From Cochliopodium minus (lineage: Eukaryota; Discosea; Himatismenida; Cochliopodiidae): 14,589 nucleotides of DNA. The stretch is taken from NCBI GenBank assembly GCA_024220525.1, contig JAMYWO010000559.1, forward strand, positions 1-14,589. The letters run 5' to 3'. Numbering within the stretch: position 1 is the first letter of the stretch; every line of letters starts with the position of its first letter. The notes beneath the pieces were generated by a model, which saw only the letters and a program-made list of their open reading frames with translations, made no database searches and was not told the DNA's origin. The translations under genes and the position numbers were made by a program. Of this stretch, positions 1-8,861 are shown in pieces.

Positions 1-489
1 CTTTTTAAAATACTAAAAAAACCCTTTTTGAAAAATAAAATATTTAAATTATTTTTTATCTTTTGAGATATTTTAAAGTAAAATATTTTAATTGAAATGA
101 TATCTTTTTATAGTGAAGAAGATTAAACACTAACTTCGTTAGTGAACTGACCACACAGACAATAGAAGTAGAAAAGTTATTAATTAAGTTTCTACGGTCT
201 AAAAAATGTAACGGGGAAAAAGATATTGGTTTTGATGTGTATCCATGATAATTCAATTTGTTATTCTTTGAATAAGTGTATGGACCTAAAGAAATATTTT
301 AACACCATAAAAATCATTCATTTAATTTGGAGTTAAACCTTTTAAAAAACAATTGATAAACAAACAGTGTATGGTGATTCAATTTTGCAAATTATTTCCT
401 TGTGCATAATGAAAGAATTCACAATGCATTCATGATATTTCAGATAATAATATTTCAATACTCTTAAATTTTTCTTTGAAAATAAGTTT
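1..489. other. Gene-free AT-rich left flank
   Basis: No convincing gene is seen. Short open frames exist on the minus strand, but they start from TTG, look like random AT-rich translation and have no recognisable motif. The right part is presumably the 3' untranslated region of the minus-strand desulfurase-thiolase gene, whose TAA stop lies at 490-492. Part of a neighbouring gene's untranslated region may lie further left. The only clear structure is the small hairpin at 128-144. Confidence 0.5.
128..144. repeat. Small perfect inverted repeat (hairpin)
   Basis: Arms CACTAAC and GTTAGTG pair perfectly over 7 bp around the loop TTC. It lies about 350 nt beyond the stop of the minus-strand gene. 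It could be an RNA 3'-end structure or chance; no partner element is visible. Confidence 0.3.
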
Positions 490-3400
490 TTATTTCTTCT
501 TGATAAGGATATCCAACAATTTTTCTTTTTCAGAAAGCTCATCTTTCAACTTCTCAATGTCCTCCTTCAAAGACTCAACAGTGGGAGCAACAAGATCTTT
601 TTTGGGAAGTCCGCGAGACATCAAAGGCTTCATGGTGCGAGCCAAAGAAGAAAAGAGGTTGTTCAAACAAAGTTCCTGAGTGGAAAGAAGACTCTTCACC
701 CTTGCTCTTTCTTTGGGCACTTCGAAACAAGCAGGGCAATTTTCGGAAATGACAGGAAGTTTTTTGGTGAGTGCAAAGTGTTTAAGGTTCTTTTCTCTCA
801 CATAAACAAAAGGTCTAAAAATAAAAAAATAAAAAATAAAAAATAAAAAAATAAAAAATAAAAAATAAAAAATTGAAGGAATAAAAAAAAATAAAAAAAT
901 AAAAAAAAAAAAATTCTTTCAAAAAATAATTTCAAACTTGTTTGCATTTACCTAATTACTCTTAGATCCCCTGCATCTATTACGTAATTTGCTTTCATAG
1001 TTTTGAGGGTACCATTGTTAAAAGCGGACATGACAAAACTTTCAGCCAAGTCATCCAAATGCTGCCCCATGGCCAAGACATTGTATCCGTTCTTTCTGGC
1101 GATGTTGTAAAGTACTCCCCTTTTCATTCTTGCACACCAAGAACAAATGCTCGTTGGGCTTTTTTCTTTTGCTAATTGGATAATTGGATGTTTTTCATAG
1201 AAATATGGAATGTCCAAAGCTTTCATGTAATCTATCAAAGGAGATGGATCATAGGAGCTGTTGGAAAGAAAATTTAGAAAAAAAATTTATTTTTTTTTGA
1301 TGGGATTACCTTGTTTGGGGATCAACCGTAGCTGCTCCAACAGAAAATTTGAATGGAATATAAGTCTGCAAAAATTTGATGGAATGCAAAAGAGATAATG
1401 AATCTTTTCCTCCGGAAACTATTGGAGAGTTGAAAAAGTTTTAAAAATAATTTTAAAAAATTAAAAATTTACCACAAACAAGAATCTTATCACCGGGTTT
1501 GATCATTTCAAACTCCATGAGCGCTTTTTGAAAAGGAGTTTTGATGTTTTTTGGGATCTTGTGGAGTTTAATATCATCTTTCTCAGGAAGAATTATTTTA
1601 GAGATTCCACAAACCAAATTACTTTCTATTTGAGTGGGCAACAAAGAAGTAGTATTGGAACCAGACTTGTTGAGGCAATTTATTCTGTCACTTAGATTGC
1701 AAGTTTTAAAAGGAGAAAAAGAAAGAGAAAAGTCGTAGATTTTTTCTTTTTCCAACTCGTTGATCATATCATAATAAACTTCGTGAGGCAAAACAAACCA
1801 ACGAAGATCAGATTCTTCAATGGTAACATCCGCTACAATCTGTTTCTTCTTGTACAAATCTACACTTTTCTTTACGATCTCTTTTGCTTCATCGAGATAG
1901 GAAGTGAAATCCAATGTTGAGTTTTCCAATTCAGATTCTCTCTTTGGAAAACTCATGATCCCATCTTTATAGGAGATGCTCCCGATCCACTTTTTACCTT
2001 TCAAAGTTTTTCTTTCTTTGTGAACCCACTCTCCTGTTTCTGTATGAAAAAAATACAATGGAAGGAGTTTGTAACCCTCTTCTGCAATAAACTCAATACA
2101 ATCAAGAACGTATTTGAAGACTTCTTCCGATGTAAACGAAGTAAAGTTAAGTCTAGAAAAGCCGGGTCTCAAAATTTCATTTTCGTCATATTTCAAGAGA
2201 GCTTTAAGAATATCTTTTGAAACAGTTTCGTTAATACCAAGAAGTTGATGAGCCTTCAAAAAAATTTAACGACAAAATGAAGATGAATACTTTATAAATA
2301 AAAAAAAAAATTTTTACAAAAAGACCTGCACACATACAACCTGATCTAATTTGGATTCCAAACAAATCATTAAAAAGAGCACTAACAAAATTGTGGTGAA
2401 GCATTCTCCCAGAAGAATGCAAAATAACAAAAGAAAAAATGGGCAAGTTGTGCAAGTTTTCTTTTGTTGGTTGGGAATTCTTGTAGTTGTGTCCCAATAT
2501 GATTATTTTTTGATTGTTTTGGAGTCTTTCTATTGTTTTTTGGTAGAAATAAGCTTCTTTCTTTTCGATGTTGTCGATACCCATTGCATCTTTTAGCTGA
2601 AAACACATTGCTGAACGAATGACACCTACTATAGGTGGTGTTCCTCCCACTTCTCTTTCTTCTTTATTTTTCTCGTACACGATATCAAAAGGACTAACAA
2701 AGAAGATTGATCCTCCACCTATAATACAAAAAATTTTATTAATAAAATTAAAATTAATTTTCTTTTTTTTATTGTTATTATTTACCAGGTTGAAATGGAG
2801 CATTCCCTTTAATTATGTCTTTTTTTACAACTAAAATACCTGGGCATTGAACACCTCCAACAAATTTGTGCATAGAAATAAAAATCGCATCTTTGTGAGA
2901 ATCTTTCATAAGAGGATTCATATCTATTTTTACCTATTTAATCATTTTTTAAATTAAGATTTTTTTCAAAAAAAAAAAATTTGAAAAAAAAATTGATACA
3001 TAAGGAGCTGCAGACGCATAATCAAAAAAAGCCAAAGCAGAGTTTTGATGAAGAACAGTAGAAATACTGTCTGTGTCATAAAGTTTTCCTGTAATCTAAA
3101 AAGAATTAAATATAAAATTTATGATTAAACAAATTTTTTTTTAATTTATACATTAGAAGCAGCAGAAAATGATCCTATTTTTAATTTGTGTTCTCTATAC
3201 TTTGAAAGTTGTTCTTTAAGATCATTTAAATCAATAGCATCTTCCTTTGATTTTATTTCAACAACTATTGCACCAGATTCTTTCCACTATTCAAATTTTA
3301 AAAATTAATTGAAAAATCAAATAAATAAAAAAGTCTTTTTGCAGGTAGAATGTTGCTGTGATGTTCAAAATTACTTATGAAGACAACAGGTAAATCTTTT

Positions 3401-4090
3401 TCCTCTCTTTTAAAGTGATTAAATTATACAAAAAAAAAAGAGTTTGCAATATTTATTTACGCTTTATAACTCAATTTTTCTATTTCTAAAATTTTTATCA
3501 AGGAGTTGACTGCTCCTGTTGATCCAGATCCAACAAAGTAAATGCTTTTTTTTTTGTAGAAATAATGGGTTTTTTTTATTATTAACTTTATTTACCAATC
3601 TTTTTTGTTTCCCTTTGAAAAATTCGCATTGATTGATCTCTTTATATAACTTTTTGATTCCTTATAATACAATTGAGTTTGATATCCAGTTATGCTTGCT
3701 CTATTACATTCAACATCATTGAAAAATTCATATATATTAATGTATATTTACCTTCCTGTATGTGTATTTGCATATAATGGAAGGACTATTGACAAAATTT
3801 AAATTTTTTTGAGAAAATTATAAGAAAGAGATGATAATTTAATTGTCCATACCTTGATCTCTTATATAATCCTCTATGAAAGTCAATGCTTTGCCAGATG
3901 CTGTATAATCGCAATATATCGCTCTTCTTATTCCAAAGCAAGAATGAAAGGGTTCCAAATGACCAATAATTGATTTTTGTACAAATTCCAGCAATTTCTC
4001 TTTTTCTAATTCTGATATCTTAATCAATTCCACTTGCTCATTTTCATCTGATTTCAAATAACTTCTGTGCATTCCTTTCAAGTTAATCAT
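490..4090 (-). CDS. Fused SufS-like cysteine desulfurase / TtcA-like tRNA 2-thiolation enzyme
   Basis: Thirteen exons: 4090-3853, 3785-3752, 3700-3596, 3544-3461, 3406-3343, 3286-3152, 3095-3000, 2933-2786, 2718-2318, 2253-1473, 1418-1310, 1257-952, 814-490. They sum to 2826 nt, or 941 residues plus TAA. Residues 1 to about 600 are a class V aminotransferase of SufS type: YCDYTASG, YANTHT, EHHSN (168-172), GSFSAASN, FDYA with PLP-binding Asp245, MHKF with PLP Lys275, and RSGCMCAG with candidate catalytic Cys431. From about 640 the protein is a PP-loop thiolase: SGGKDS (697-702), CSWC (Cys770, Cys773), GQHLDD, and NCPAC (Cys860, Cys863). Family knowledge: SufS-type enzymes form a persulfide from cysteine, and TtcA uses ATP and a three-Cys Fe-S cluster to thiolate tRNA. 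Inference: a self-supplied tRNA thiolase; the target base is unknown. The tail is Lys/Glu-rich, probably coiled coil. The start is the ATG at 4090; a second Met lies six codons later. No targeting peptide is evident. Confidence 0.82.
815..951 (-). repeat. Intron 12 of the fusion gene, filled with an A/T homopolymer-like repeat
   Basis: At 137 nt this is the longest intron of the gene, about twice the others. The excess length is an array of runs of five to a dozen A (plus strand) separated by single T, at about 820-913. It is bounded by a GT donor at 951-950 and an AG acceptor at 816-815, and splicing joins residue Arg834 in frame. Slippage expansion of a simple repeat inside an intron is the likely origin. 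Confidence 0.75.
3287..3342 (-). other. Candidate non-canonical GC-AG intron (intron 5 of the fusion gene)
   Basis: Reading the minus strand, the exon ends at the codons for Leu-Pro and the next bases are GCAAAA. The downstream exon opens after AG with Trp-Lys-Glu-Ser-Gly. Joining them recreates the LPWxE element that follows EHHxN in this desulfurase family and keeps the frame. No GT donor nearby gives this product. The other introns of the gene start with GT. Confidence 0.7.
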
Positions 4091-4415
4091 TTTTTTTTTT
4101 TTTTTTTCCAATTTAAAAAATTATCCATCAGAAATTCAATTTCTAATGAATTATCCCAAACAAAGATTTTTATTACTATTTGTCGGAAATTTTATAAAAG
4201 GAGGAAGTTTTAGGACTTTATAAAAAAATTCCTATCCATTTTGGAGGTTGTTAAAATCATGATTTTCGTCTTATGTGTTGGTTCCAATCTCAAATTTGTT
4301 AACCAAAAAATTTAATTTTCTCTGAAAAGTTTTTTTCACTTAAAAATAAAAAGAAAATAAAAAGAAAATATAAAATGTAAAAAAAAATAAAAAATAAAAA
4401 ATTAATCAGTAACAA
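4091..4415. other. Divergent intergenic region between the fusion gene and gene A
   Basis: About 325 nt separate two start codons facing away from each other, so the region must hold both promoters. The minus-strand start directly follows a T-run on the plus strand (4091-4107), that is, an A-rich leader in the transcript. A 7-bp inverted repeat, AGAAATT-C-AATTTCT, lies at 4130-4144. The right end is an A-rich leader for gene A. No gene is seen. Confidence 0.5.
4333..4343 (+). promoter_or_regulatory. TTTTCACTTAA word upstream of gene A
   Basis: The word lies about 80 nt before the gene A start codon. Near-identical words precede B, C, E, F and the vault gene at similar distances. Role inferred only from recurrence. 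Confidence 0.3.
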
Positions 4416-4974
4416 ATGCCAAAAACTGGATCGTTTTTTGACTTCTTAGGGAAAAATAAAATTTTGGAAGAAAACTTTAAAATTCAAGGACAAGGTGTAA
4501 TGGCCTTTATGAAAGAACACAACGAAAATGAAAACAATCGTATCTTTTCTTCAGTAATCGAAAATTCTGATCCTAAATTTGACAAAATCTTTTTATTTCT
4601 TCCTTTAAATCTTTACGATTTTGAATTGGATATTGATGAAAGAAAAGAAGAAGCAAAAAAATATCTTTTGAAATTTTCGAAAACCCTGGATGAATTAAAA
4701 TATTGTAAGTCAAATTTTTAAATATTTTTATTCAAAAATTTATTTCTTCTTAGCTTGGACTTACATAATTGCTCCAACATACGACACCCTTGAAAAATTT
4801 CAAGATGTTCTTCAAAAATATACAATACACAAAGTTGTTTTTCCTGAAAGCAAATCCAGCTTTAATACTTGGATGAAGAAAAACATCCCTAAAACTAAAG
4901 GTTATTTGGTCAAAGATTTTGAAGAGTATGATAACCCAAATGAAGGAAGTTCTTTATTGGGAGGAATTTATTGA
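4416..4974 (+). CDS. Array gene A, unknown protein family (169 aa)
   Basis: Exons 4416-4704 and 4754-4974, with a 49-nt GT-AG intron in phase 1 inside codon 97; stop TGA. I do not recognise the family. The predicted protein is soluble, with no signal peptide or membrane segment. Order of visible elements: a variable N-terminus beginning MPK; GQG (25-27) then a helix rich in Glu and Asn; ENSDPKFD before a hydrophobic strand (58-66, FLFLPLNL); an acidic/basic helix (DERKEEAKKYL); a strand WTYIIAPT (98-105); a strand KVVFP (123-127) followed by the conserved SKSSFNTW; KTKGYLV; an acidic stretch; and the ending SSLLGGIY. Alternating strands and helices suggest a small alpha/beta fold. The start ATG follows an A-rich leader as in B-D, and the MP start is shared with them. 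Confidence 0.85.
4931..4965 (+). repeat. 35-nt block identical to 7586-7620 (gene A copy)
   Basis: It encodes the NPNEGSSLLGG tail of gene A and is identical to the matching part of gene D, although B and C lie between. It suggests recent duplication or gene conversion. Confidence 0.85.
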
Positions 4975-5311
4975 AATTATTCAAAATAATTAAAAGAATT
5001 TTTGTTTTAAAATTAAAAACTTAATGTTTTATTGTTCTTTTGAATAATTAATTTTAAATGATCAAATTTTCAACCAATTATCAACAAATTCTTATTTTTT
5101 AAGATTTTTCATTTTATACATTTTTGTTTCGGAGGTATGAAAAATCCTCACCACAATATAACTTGCACTAAAACATCAATTTTATTTAATTCCAAATTTT
5201 ATTCACTTAATAAAATTTTTTCTCTGAATTTAAGAATAAAAACATAATAAATTCAAAATAATAAAGAAAATAAAAAAAAAAAACAAACATAAAAAACAAA
5301 AACAAAATAAA
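4975..5311. other. Intergenic region between array genes A and B
   Basis: 337 nt of AT-rich DNA ending in an A-rich leader before gene B. It holds a TTCACTTAA word at 5202-5210 and a nearby TTTTCTCTGAA word resembling one upstream of gene A. No coding sequence or remnant of a further family copy was recognised. Confidence 0.5.
5202..5210 (+). promoter_or_regulatory. TTCACTTAA word upstream of gene B
   Basis: About 108 nt before the start codon of gene B; same word as upstream of gene A and others. Function inferred from recurrence only. Confidence 0.25.
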
Positions 5312-5863
5312 ATGCCAATAATAGGAACTCTATCTCTTTACAATCAAAAAACTGAATCCAAAGAAGATAATCAAAAGTTTAGAGGTAAAGATGTTTTGGC
5401 CTTCATGATGGAAAACAATGATTCAGAAAATAAACAAATCTTTGAATCAGCTCTAGAAAAAACTAATCCACAATATAATAGAGTCTATATATTTCTTCCT
5501 CTGGAATTAAATGGAATTAATCCTGGTTTGGTTGATAGAATGGAAAATGCAAAAAATTATTTGCAAAAATATGCGTCGACACTCGATAAAATGAACTATT
5601 GTAAATTTTAAAATAAAATTTCATTTCTCATTTAATTTTCTTCTTTAGCTTCAACTTATATCATCTCACCAACTCATGATTCATTCGAAAAATTCAAAGA
5701 AATTGTACAAAAGTACAATATTAACAATGTTATCTTTCCTAAAAACAAATTAAGTTTTAACAATTGGATGAAGAAAAATCAACCAAAAACAAAAGGATAT
5801 TTCGTTGATGAAAATAAGGAAGATGAAAATGATGAACAAAGTTATTTATTGGAAAGTTTTTGA
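5312..5863 (+). CDS. Array gene B, unknown protein family (167 aa)
   Basis: Exons 5312-5600 and 5649-5863, a 48-nt GT-AG intron at exactly the same codon and phase as in A, C and D; stop TGA. It is clearly homologous to A over its whole length (DVLAFMMENND, VYIFLPLEL, STYIISPTHD, NVIFP, LSFNNWMKKN, KTKGYFVD) but is the most diverged of the four core members. The GQG element reads GKD (25-27), the conserved Trp after the intron is Ser (98), and the tail is SYLLESF rather than SSLLGG. No frameshift or internal stop is present, so it looks functional. Function unknown. Confidence 0.85.
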
Positions 5864-6185
5864 GGATTGAAATAATGTATTTTTGTGAATATTGAAAATA
5901 AAAAATTAATTTGAAAATAATCCCTAAAACTTTTTTTTTTTCGTCTAAAAATAAAATCTAAAGATAAACAATCAGTAAATTCAATTTTAAGAGCGTCTTG
6001 TCATTCTGACACTAAAGGATCAATAAAGTAGAAAAATTAATCTATTTTCACTAATAAATTTGAAAAAAAAACCAAAAAAATGTAAAATTTAAAAACAAAA
6101 CAATAAAGAGTATTTTTAAAAAGTTCCGAAAATAAAATAAAAATAAAAAAAAAATTAAATAAATCAATCAAAATCAATAAAAATA
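5864..6185. other. Intergenic region between array genes B and C
   Basis: 322 nt, AT-rich, ending in a long A-rich leader before gene C. It contains TTTTCACTAA at 6045-6054. Nothing else is recognised. Confidence 0.5.
6045..6054 (+). promoter_or_regulatory. TTTTCACTAA word upstream of gene C
   Basis: About 137 nt before the gene C start, the longest spacing in the set. Candidate shared promoter word. Confidence 0.25.
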
Positions 6186-6732
6186 ATGCCAAATTTCGAA
6201 ACCCTTTTTGATGTTTCAGAAAAATCTCTTGATGATCACTTTAAGTCTCAAGGACAAGGTGTCTTAGCTTACATGAAAGAAAACAATGATCTTGAAAATA
6301 GGCGCATCTTTGCAGCTACAATAGAAAACTCTGATCCTAGATATGATAAGATCTATATCCTTCTTCCACTTATTCTGAATGAATTCAATTTTGGAATGGA
6401 TGAAAGAAAAGAAAAAGCAAGAAAGTATCTTCAAAACTTTGCTAAAGCACTTGATGAATTGAAATATTGTATAACCTTTTTTTTTCTTAATTGTTATTTT
6501 AACTCATTTTATGAAAGCTTGGACATATATCATTGCTCCAACTTTTGATTCTATGTTAAAATTTAAAGAAATTTTACATATGTATCGATTGCATAAGGTG
6601 ATCTTCCCTGAATGTAAGTCTAGCTTTAACACTTGGTTGAAGAAGAATCAAACAAAAATAAGAGGATACATTGTTGATGATCTCGAAGAAAATGAAAATA
6701 ATGAAGAAAGTTCTTTATTGAGAGGTTATTGA
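6186..6732 (+). CDS. Array gene C, unknown protein family (165 aa)
   Basis: Exons 6186-6468 and 6518-6732; a 49-nt GT-AG intron in phase 1 at codon 95, matching A, B and D; stop TGA. The first exon happens to stay open into the intron, so unspliced reading gives a false C-terminus after KYC. Spliced, it has GQGVLAYMKENND (23-35), ENSDPRYDKIYILLPL, DERKEKARKYL, SWTYIIAPTFD (95-105), HKVIFPECKSSFNTWLKKN, RGYIVDDLEE and the tail SSLLRGY. It is the shortest family member; the shortening is in the variable N-terminal segment. Same inferred small alpha/beta fold; no known function. Confidence 0.87.
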
Positions 6733-7040
6733 ATCAATATTTGAATAAATGAAATTTTGAAAAATCTTTTTTCTTTTTTTTTGATGAGGAGTTTTTTTTA
6801 TTGGATATTTCAAATTGCGATCAAGTGGATATTGGAAATGAGAGGAAGTAACTTATTAAAAATTTTGAATGAGGATGTTATTCTGAATATTATTTTTTTT
6901 TAAATGAAAGCAAAAATATTATTTTTTCTGAATTAAATTTAACTGAAAAAAAAAAAAAATCAAAAAAAAAAAAAAAGAAAATATATTCAGATAAATAAAT
7001 AAAAAAAAAACCAAAATTCAATCCATAACGAGAAAAATAA
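6733..7040. other. Intergenic region between array genes C and D
   Basis: 308 nt of AT-rich DNA; its right third is A homopolymer leading into gene D. Unlike the other array members, gene D has no TTCACT word here. Only a TTTTTTCTGAA word near 6920, similar to words upstream of A and B, is seen. Confidence 0.5.
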
Positions 7041-7626
7041 ATGCCAAATACTGAAAATGCACTATTTGAACAAAAAATCGATTTTACTGACGAAAATACT
7101 TTTACAGATAACCTAAAGTCACAAGGACAAGGAATCTTGGTGTACATGAAAGAAAACAATGATTCAGAAAACAAGCGTATTTTTACAGCTGCAGTAGAAA
7201 ACTCTGATCCCAAATTTGATAGAATCTATATATTTCTTCCTCTAGTTTTGAATGAAATTAATTTCGATTTAGACGAAAGAAAAGAATATGCCAAAAAATA
7301 TGTCCAAAACTTTGCAATTACTCTCAATGATCTTAAATATTGTAAGATTTAAATTTCAATTTAAAATTTAAAAAAAAAAGTAAATTCTCAAAAACCTTTT
7401 TTTTTTAGCATGGACATATATAATCGCACCTACGTATGATAGTCTTGAAAAGTTTAAAGATGTTTTGAAAAAATACCGTATGCACAAAGTAATCCTTCCT
7501 GAAAGTAAATCCAGTTTTAACAATTGGTTGAAGAAAAATCTCCCTAAAACGAAAGGATTTATGGTTGATGAACTTGAAGATTACTATAACCCAAATGAAG
7601 GAAGTTCTTTATTGGGAGGATTCTAA
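7041..7626 (+). CDS. Array gene D, unknown protein family (172 aa)
   Basis: Exons 7041-7341 and 7409-7626; a 67-nt GT-AG intron at the shared family position (codon 101, phase 1); stop TAA. It is the closest relative of A and C: GQGILVYMKENND (29-41), ENSDPKFDRIYIFLPL, DERKEYAKKYV, SWTYIIAPTYD, HKVILPESKSSFNNW, KTKGFMVDELED and the tail NPNEGSSLLGGF. The longer length comes from a seven-residue-longer variable N-terminus than in C. The last exon shares a 35-nt identical block with gene A. The protein is acidic/basic mixed and soluble-looking, and its function is unknown. Confidence 0.87.
7586..7620 (+). repeat. 35-nt block identical to 4931-4965 (gene D copy)
   Basis: Second copy of the identical tail-coding block described for gene A. 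Confidence 0.85.
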
Positions 7627-8202
7627 AAAAAATAATAACTAAATTAAATGTATTTTTGTTGATAATTAAATTAAATTTTTAGCTTATATAAAAAATTTGC
7701 CTTTGTGGTTCAATTTAAATTTCGTATTGAAGTCAATTACTTTGAAAAATTTGTTACCTAGTGATCTTGACCTTTTTTGATGGATTCACTTTATTCAATT
7801 TCTTTTAATATCATTATAGTCTTAATAGTTTCTTTTTTTTAAAGTTATTCCATTTATGCCAGGATATTCTCAGAATTTTCTTTGATAATCTTGTTGATAA
7901 TGATCAAATTTGCCTTGGATAAATCAATATATCAAAACAATTTTAATAATTATTAAATATAAGAAGGATTTTAGTTGACATTTGTTCTCAATATTTTCAA
8001 GATCTTAATTTTTTTTTGAAGATTTAACTTTACAAATTTAATTATAGTTAATCTTTACGCAATTATGATAATTATTTTTTACACTTTCACAAATTTTATT
8101 TTCACTTAAATTATCAATTTTAAAAAAAAAGATTAAAAAATTTAAATCAATAAAAATAAAAAAAAAAAAACAAATAAAATAATAAAAGAAAGTAGAAAAA
8201 AA
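7627..8202. other. Long intergenic region between array genes D and E
   Basis: 576 nt without a gene, marking the step from the young core array (A-D) to the divergent members. Both strands were read for family words such as those for ENSDPKFD or SSLL and none was found. The right end is an A-rich leader. TTTTCACTTAA occurs at 8099-8109. Confidence 0.5.
8099..8109 (+). promoter_or_regulatory. TTTTCACTTAA word upstream of gene E
   Basis: About 100 nt before the gene E start codon and identical in all eleven bases to the word upstream of gene A. Confidence 0.3.
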
Positions 8203-8861
8203 ATGCACAAACATAGTAAGATTTCAAATCGCAAAATCGAACATGGGACAGTTTTAAATCTATCTGATTTAAAACATGAAAACAAGCAAAGAGCAACAAT
8301 GGCCTTCTTCACAGAATTCAATATTGAGGAAAATGTAAAGATATTCGAATATGCATTAAAAATTTCGGATCCAAAGGAGGATAAATTCTATATCTTCTTT
8401 CCAATTGATCTGTAAGAATGAATTTTATTATAAAGATAATATGATATTAATTTTCCTTTTTATCTTTATCAAATAGATTTCAATACTATCTTGAAGTAAA
8501 AGAAAGAAAATACGAAGCTAATGCTTATTTGTTGTCATTCACCAAAGTATTGGATAAGTTATTTTTCACTTGGGAAACAATCATCTACCCAACAAACCAT
8601 CTCTCATGCACTTTAAATGAATTGTTGACCAATCATGAAGAAATTAACAAAATTGTGTTTCCTAAAAGAGAGAAATACTTGAAAAAATGTCTATACAAAG
8701 AAAACAGCAATATCCTTGGTTTTTTGACAACTGATTTTGAGAGTCTGGAATCTCAAGAATTGGAGGTTCAAAATAATCCTCAAGGATCTGAAGAGAACAA
8801 ACAAAAATTAAAAAAGCGTGAAAAAATCAAGAAGATCCTCAAAAAAATGTTATTTTGTTGA
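8203..8861 (+). CDS. Array gene E, divergent member with Lys-rich tail (197 aa)
   Basis: Exons 8203-8411 and 8477-8861; a 65-nt GT-AG intron in phase 2 in codon 70, a position absent from A-D but shared with F; stop TGA. Homology to the family is visible in MAFFTEFN, ENVKIFEYALKISDPKEDKFYIFFPID (parts of 43-69), KERKYEANAYL, LDKL then TWETIIYPTN (101-110) and NKIVFPK. There is no intron at the A-D site. The C-terminus differs: the SSLL ending is replaced by an acidic/Gln-Asn segment (about 157-177) and a strongly basic tail (KKREKIKKILKK) ending in Cys. The basic tail could bind nucleic acid, act as a nuclear signal or form a helix; that is speculation. The family function is unknown. Confidence 0.82.

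Noticed and set aside
56-542. Two minus-strand frames of 66 codons in the left flank
   Set aside because: Neither shows a motif or intron structure. The one at 56-256 starts from TTG, and the other overlaps the 3' end of the fusion gene in another frame.
490-2253. Reading the thiolase half as a separate gene, distinct from the desulfurase
   Set aside because: There is no ATG at the head of exon 10: its frame begins with an AG acceptor and continues the desulfurase loop CAGLF-AHQLLGI in frame, and the rest of the aminotransferase domain lies on that same exon as the linker.
2318-2329. Alternative donor GCAG|GTCTTT for intron 9 of the fusion gene
   Set aside because: Using it shifts the frame to an early stop; the donor at TTT|GTAAAA restores the family sequence CAGLFAHQLLGI.
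2351-2834. Plus-strand open frames of 70-80 codons opposite the desulfurase exons
   Set aside because: They run antisense to exons 8 and 9, whose translation matches the aminotransferase family residue by residue; the plus-strand products have no recognisable features.
4130-4144. AGAAATT-C-AATTTCT palindrome as an operator
   Set aside because: Short A/T palindromes are expected in DNA of this composition and no second copy was found.
6469-6548. Unspliced C-terminus of gene C, an open extension through the intron
   Set aside because: The extension is Phe/Asn/Tyr-rich noise, while splicing at the family's shared intron site restores SWTYIIAPT.
6890-7213. Minus-strand 107-codon frame
   Set aside because: It is the antisense of gene D exon 1 plus the A-rich leader, which reads as poly-Phe. 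Gene D has family support.
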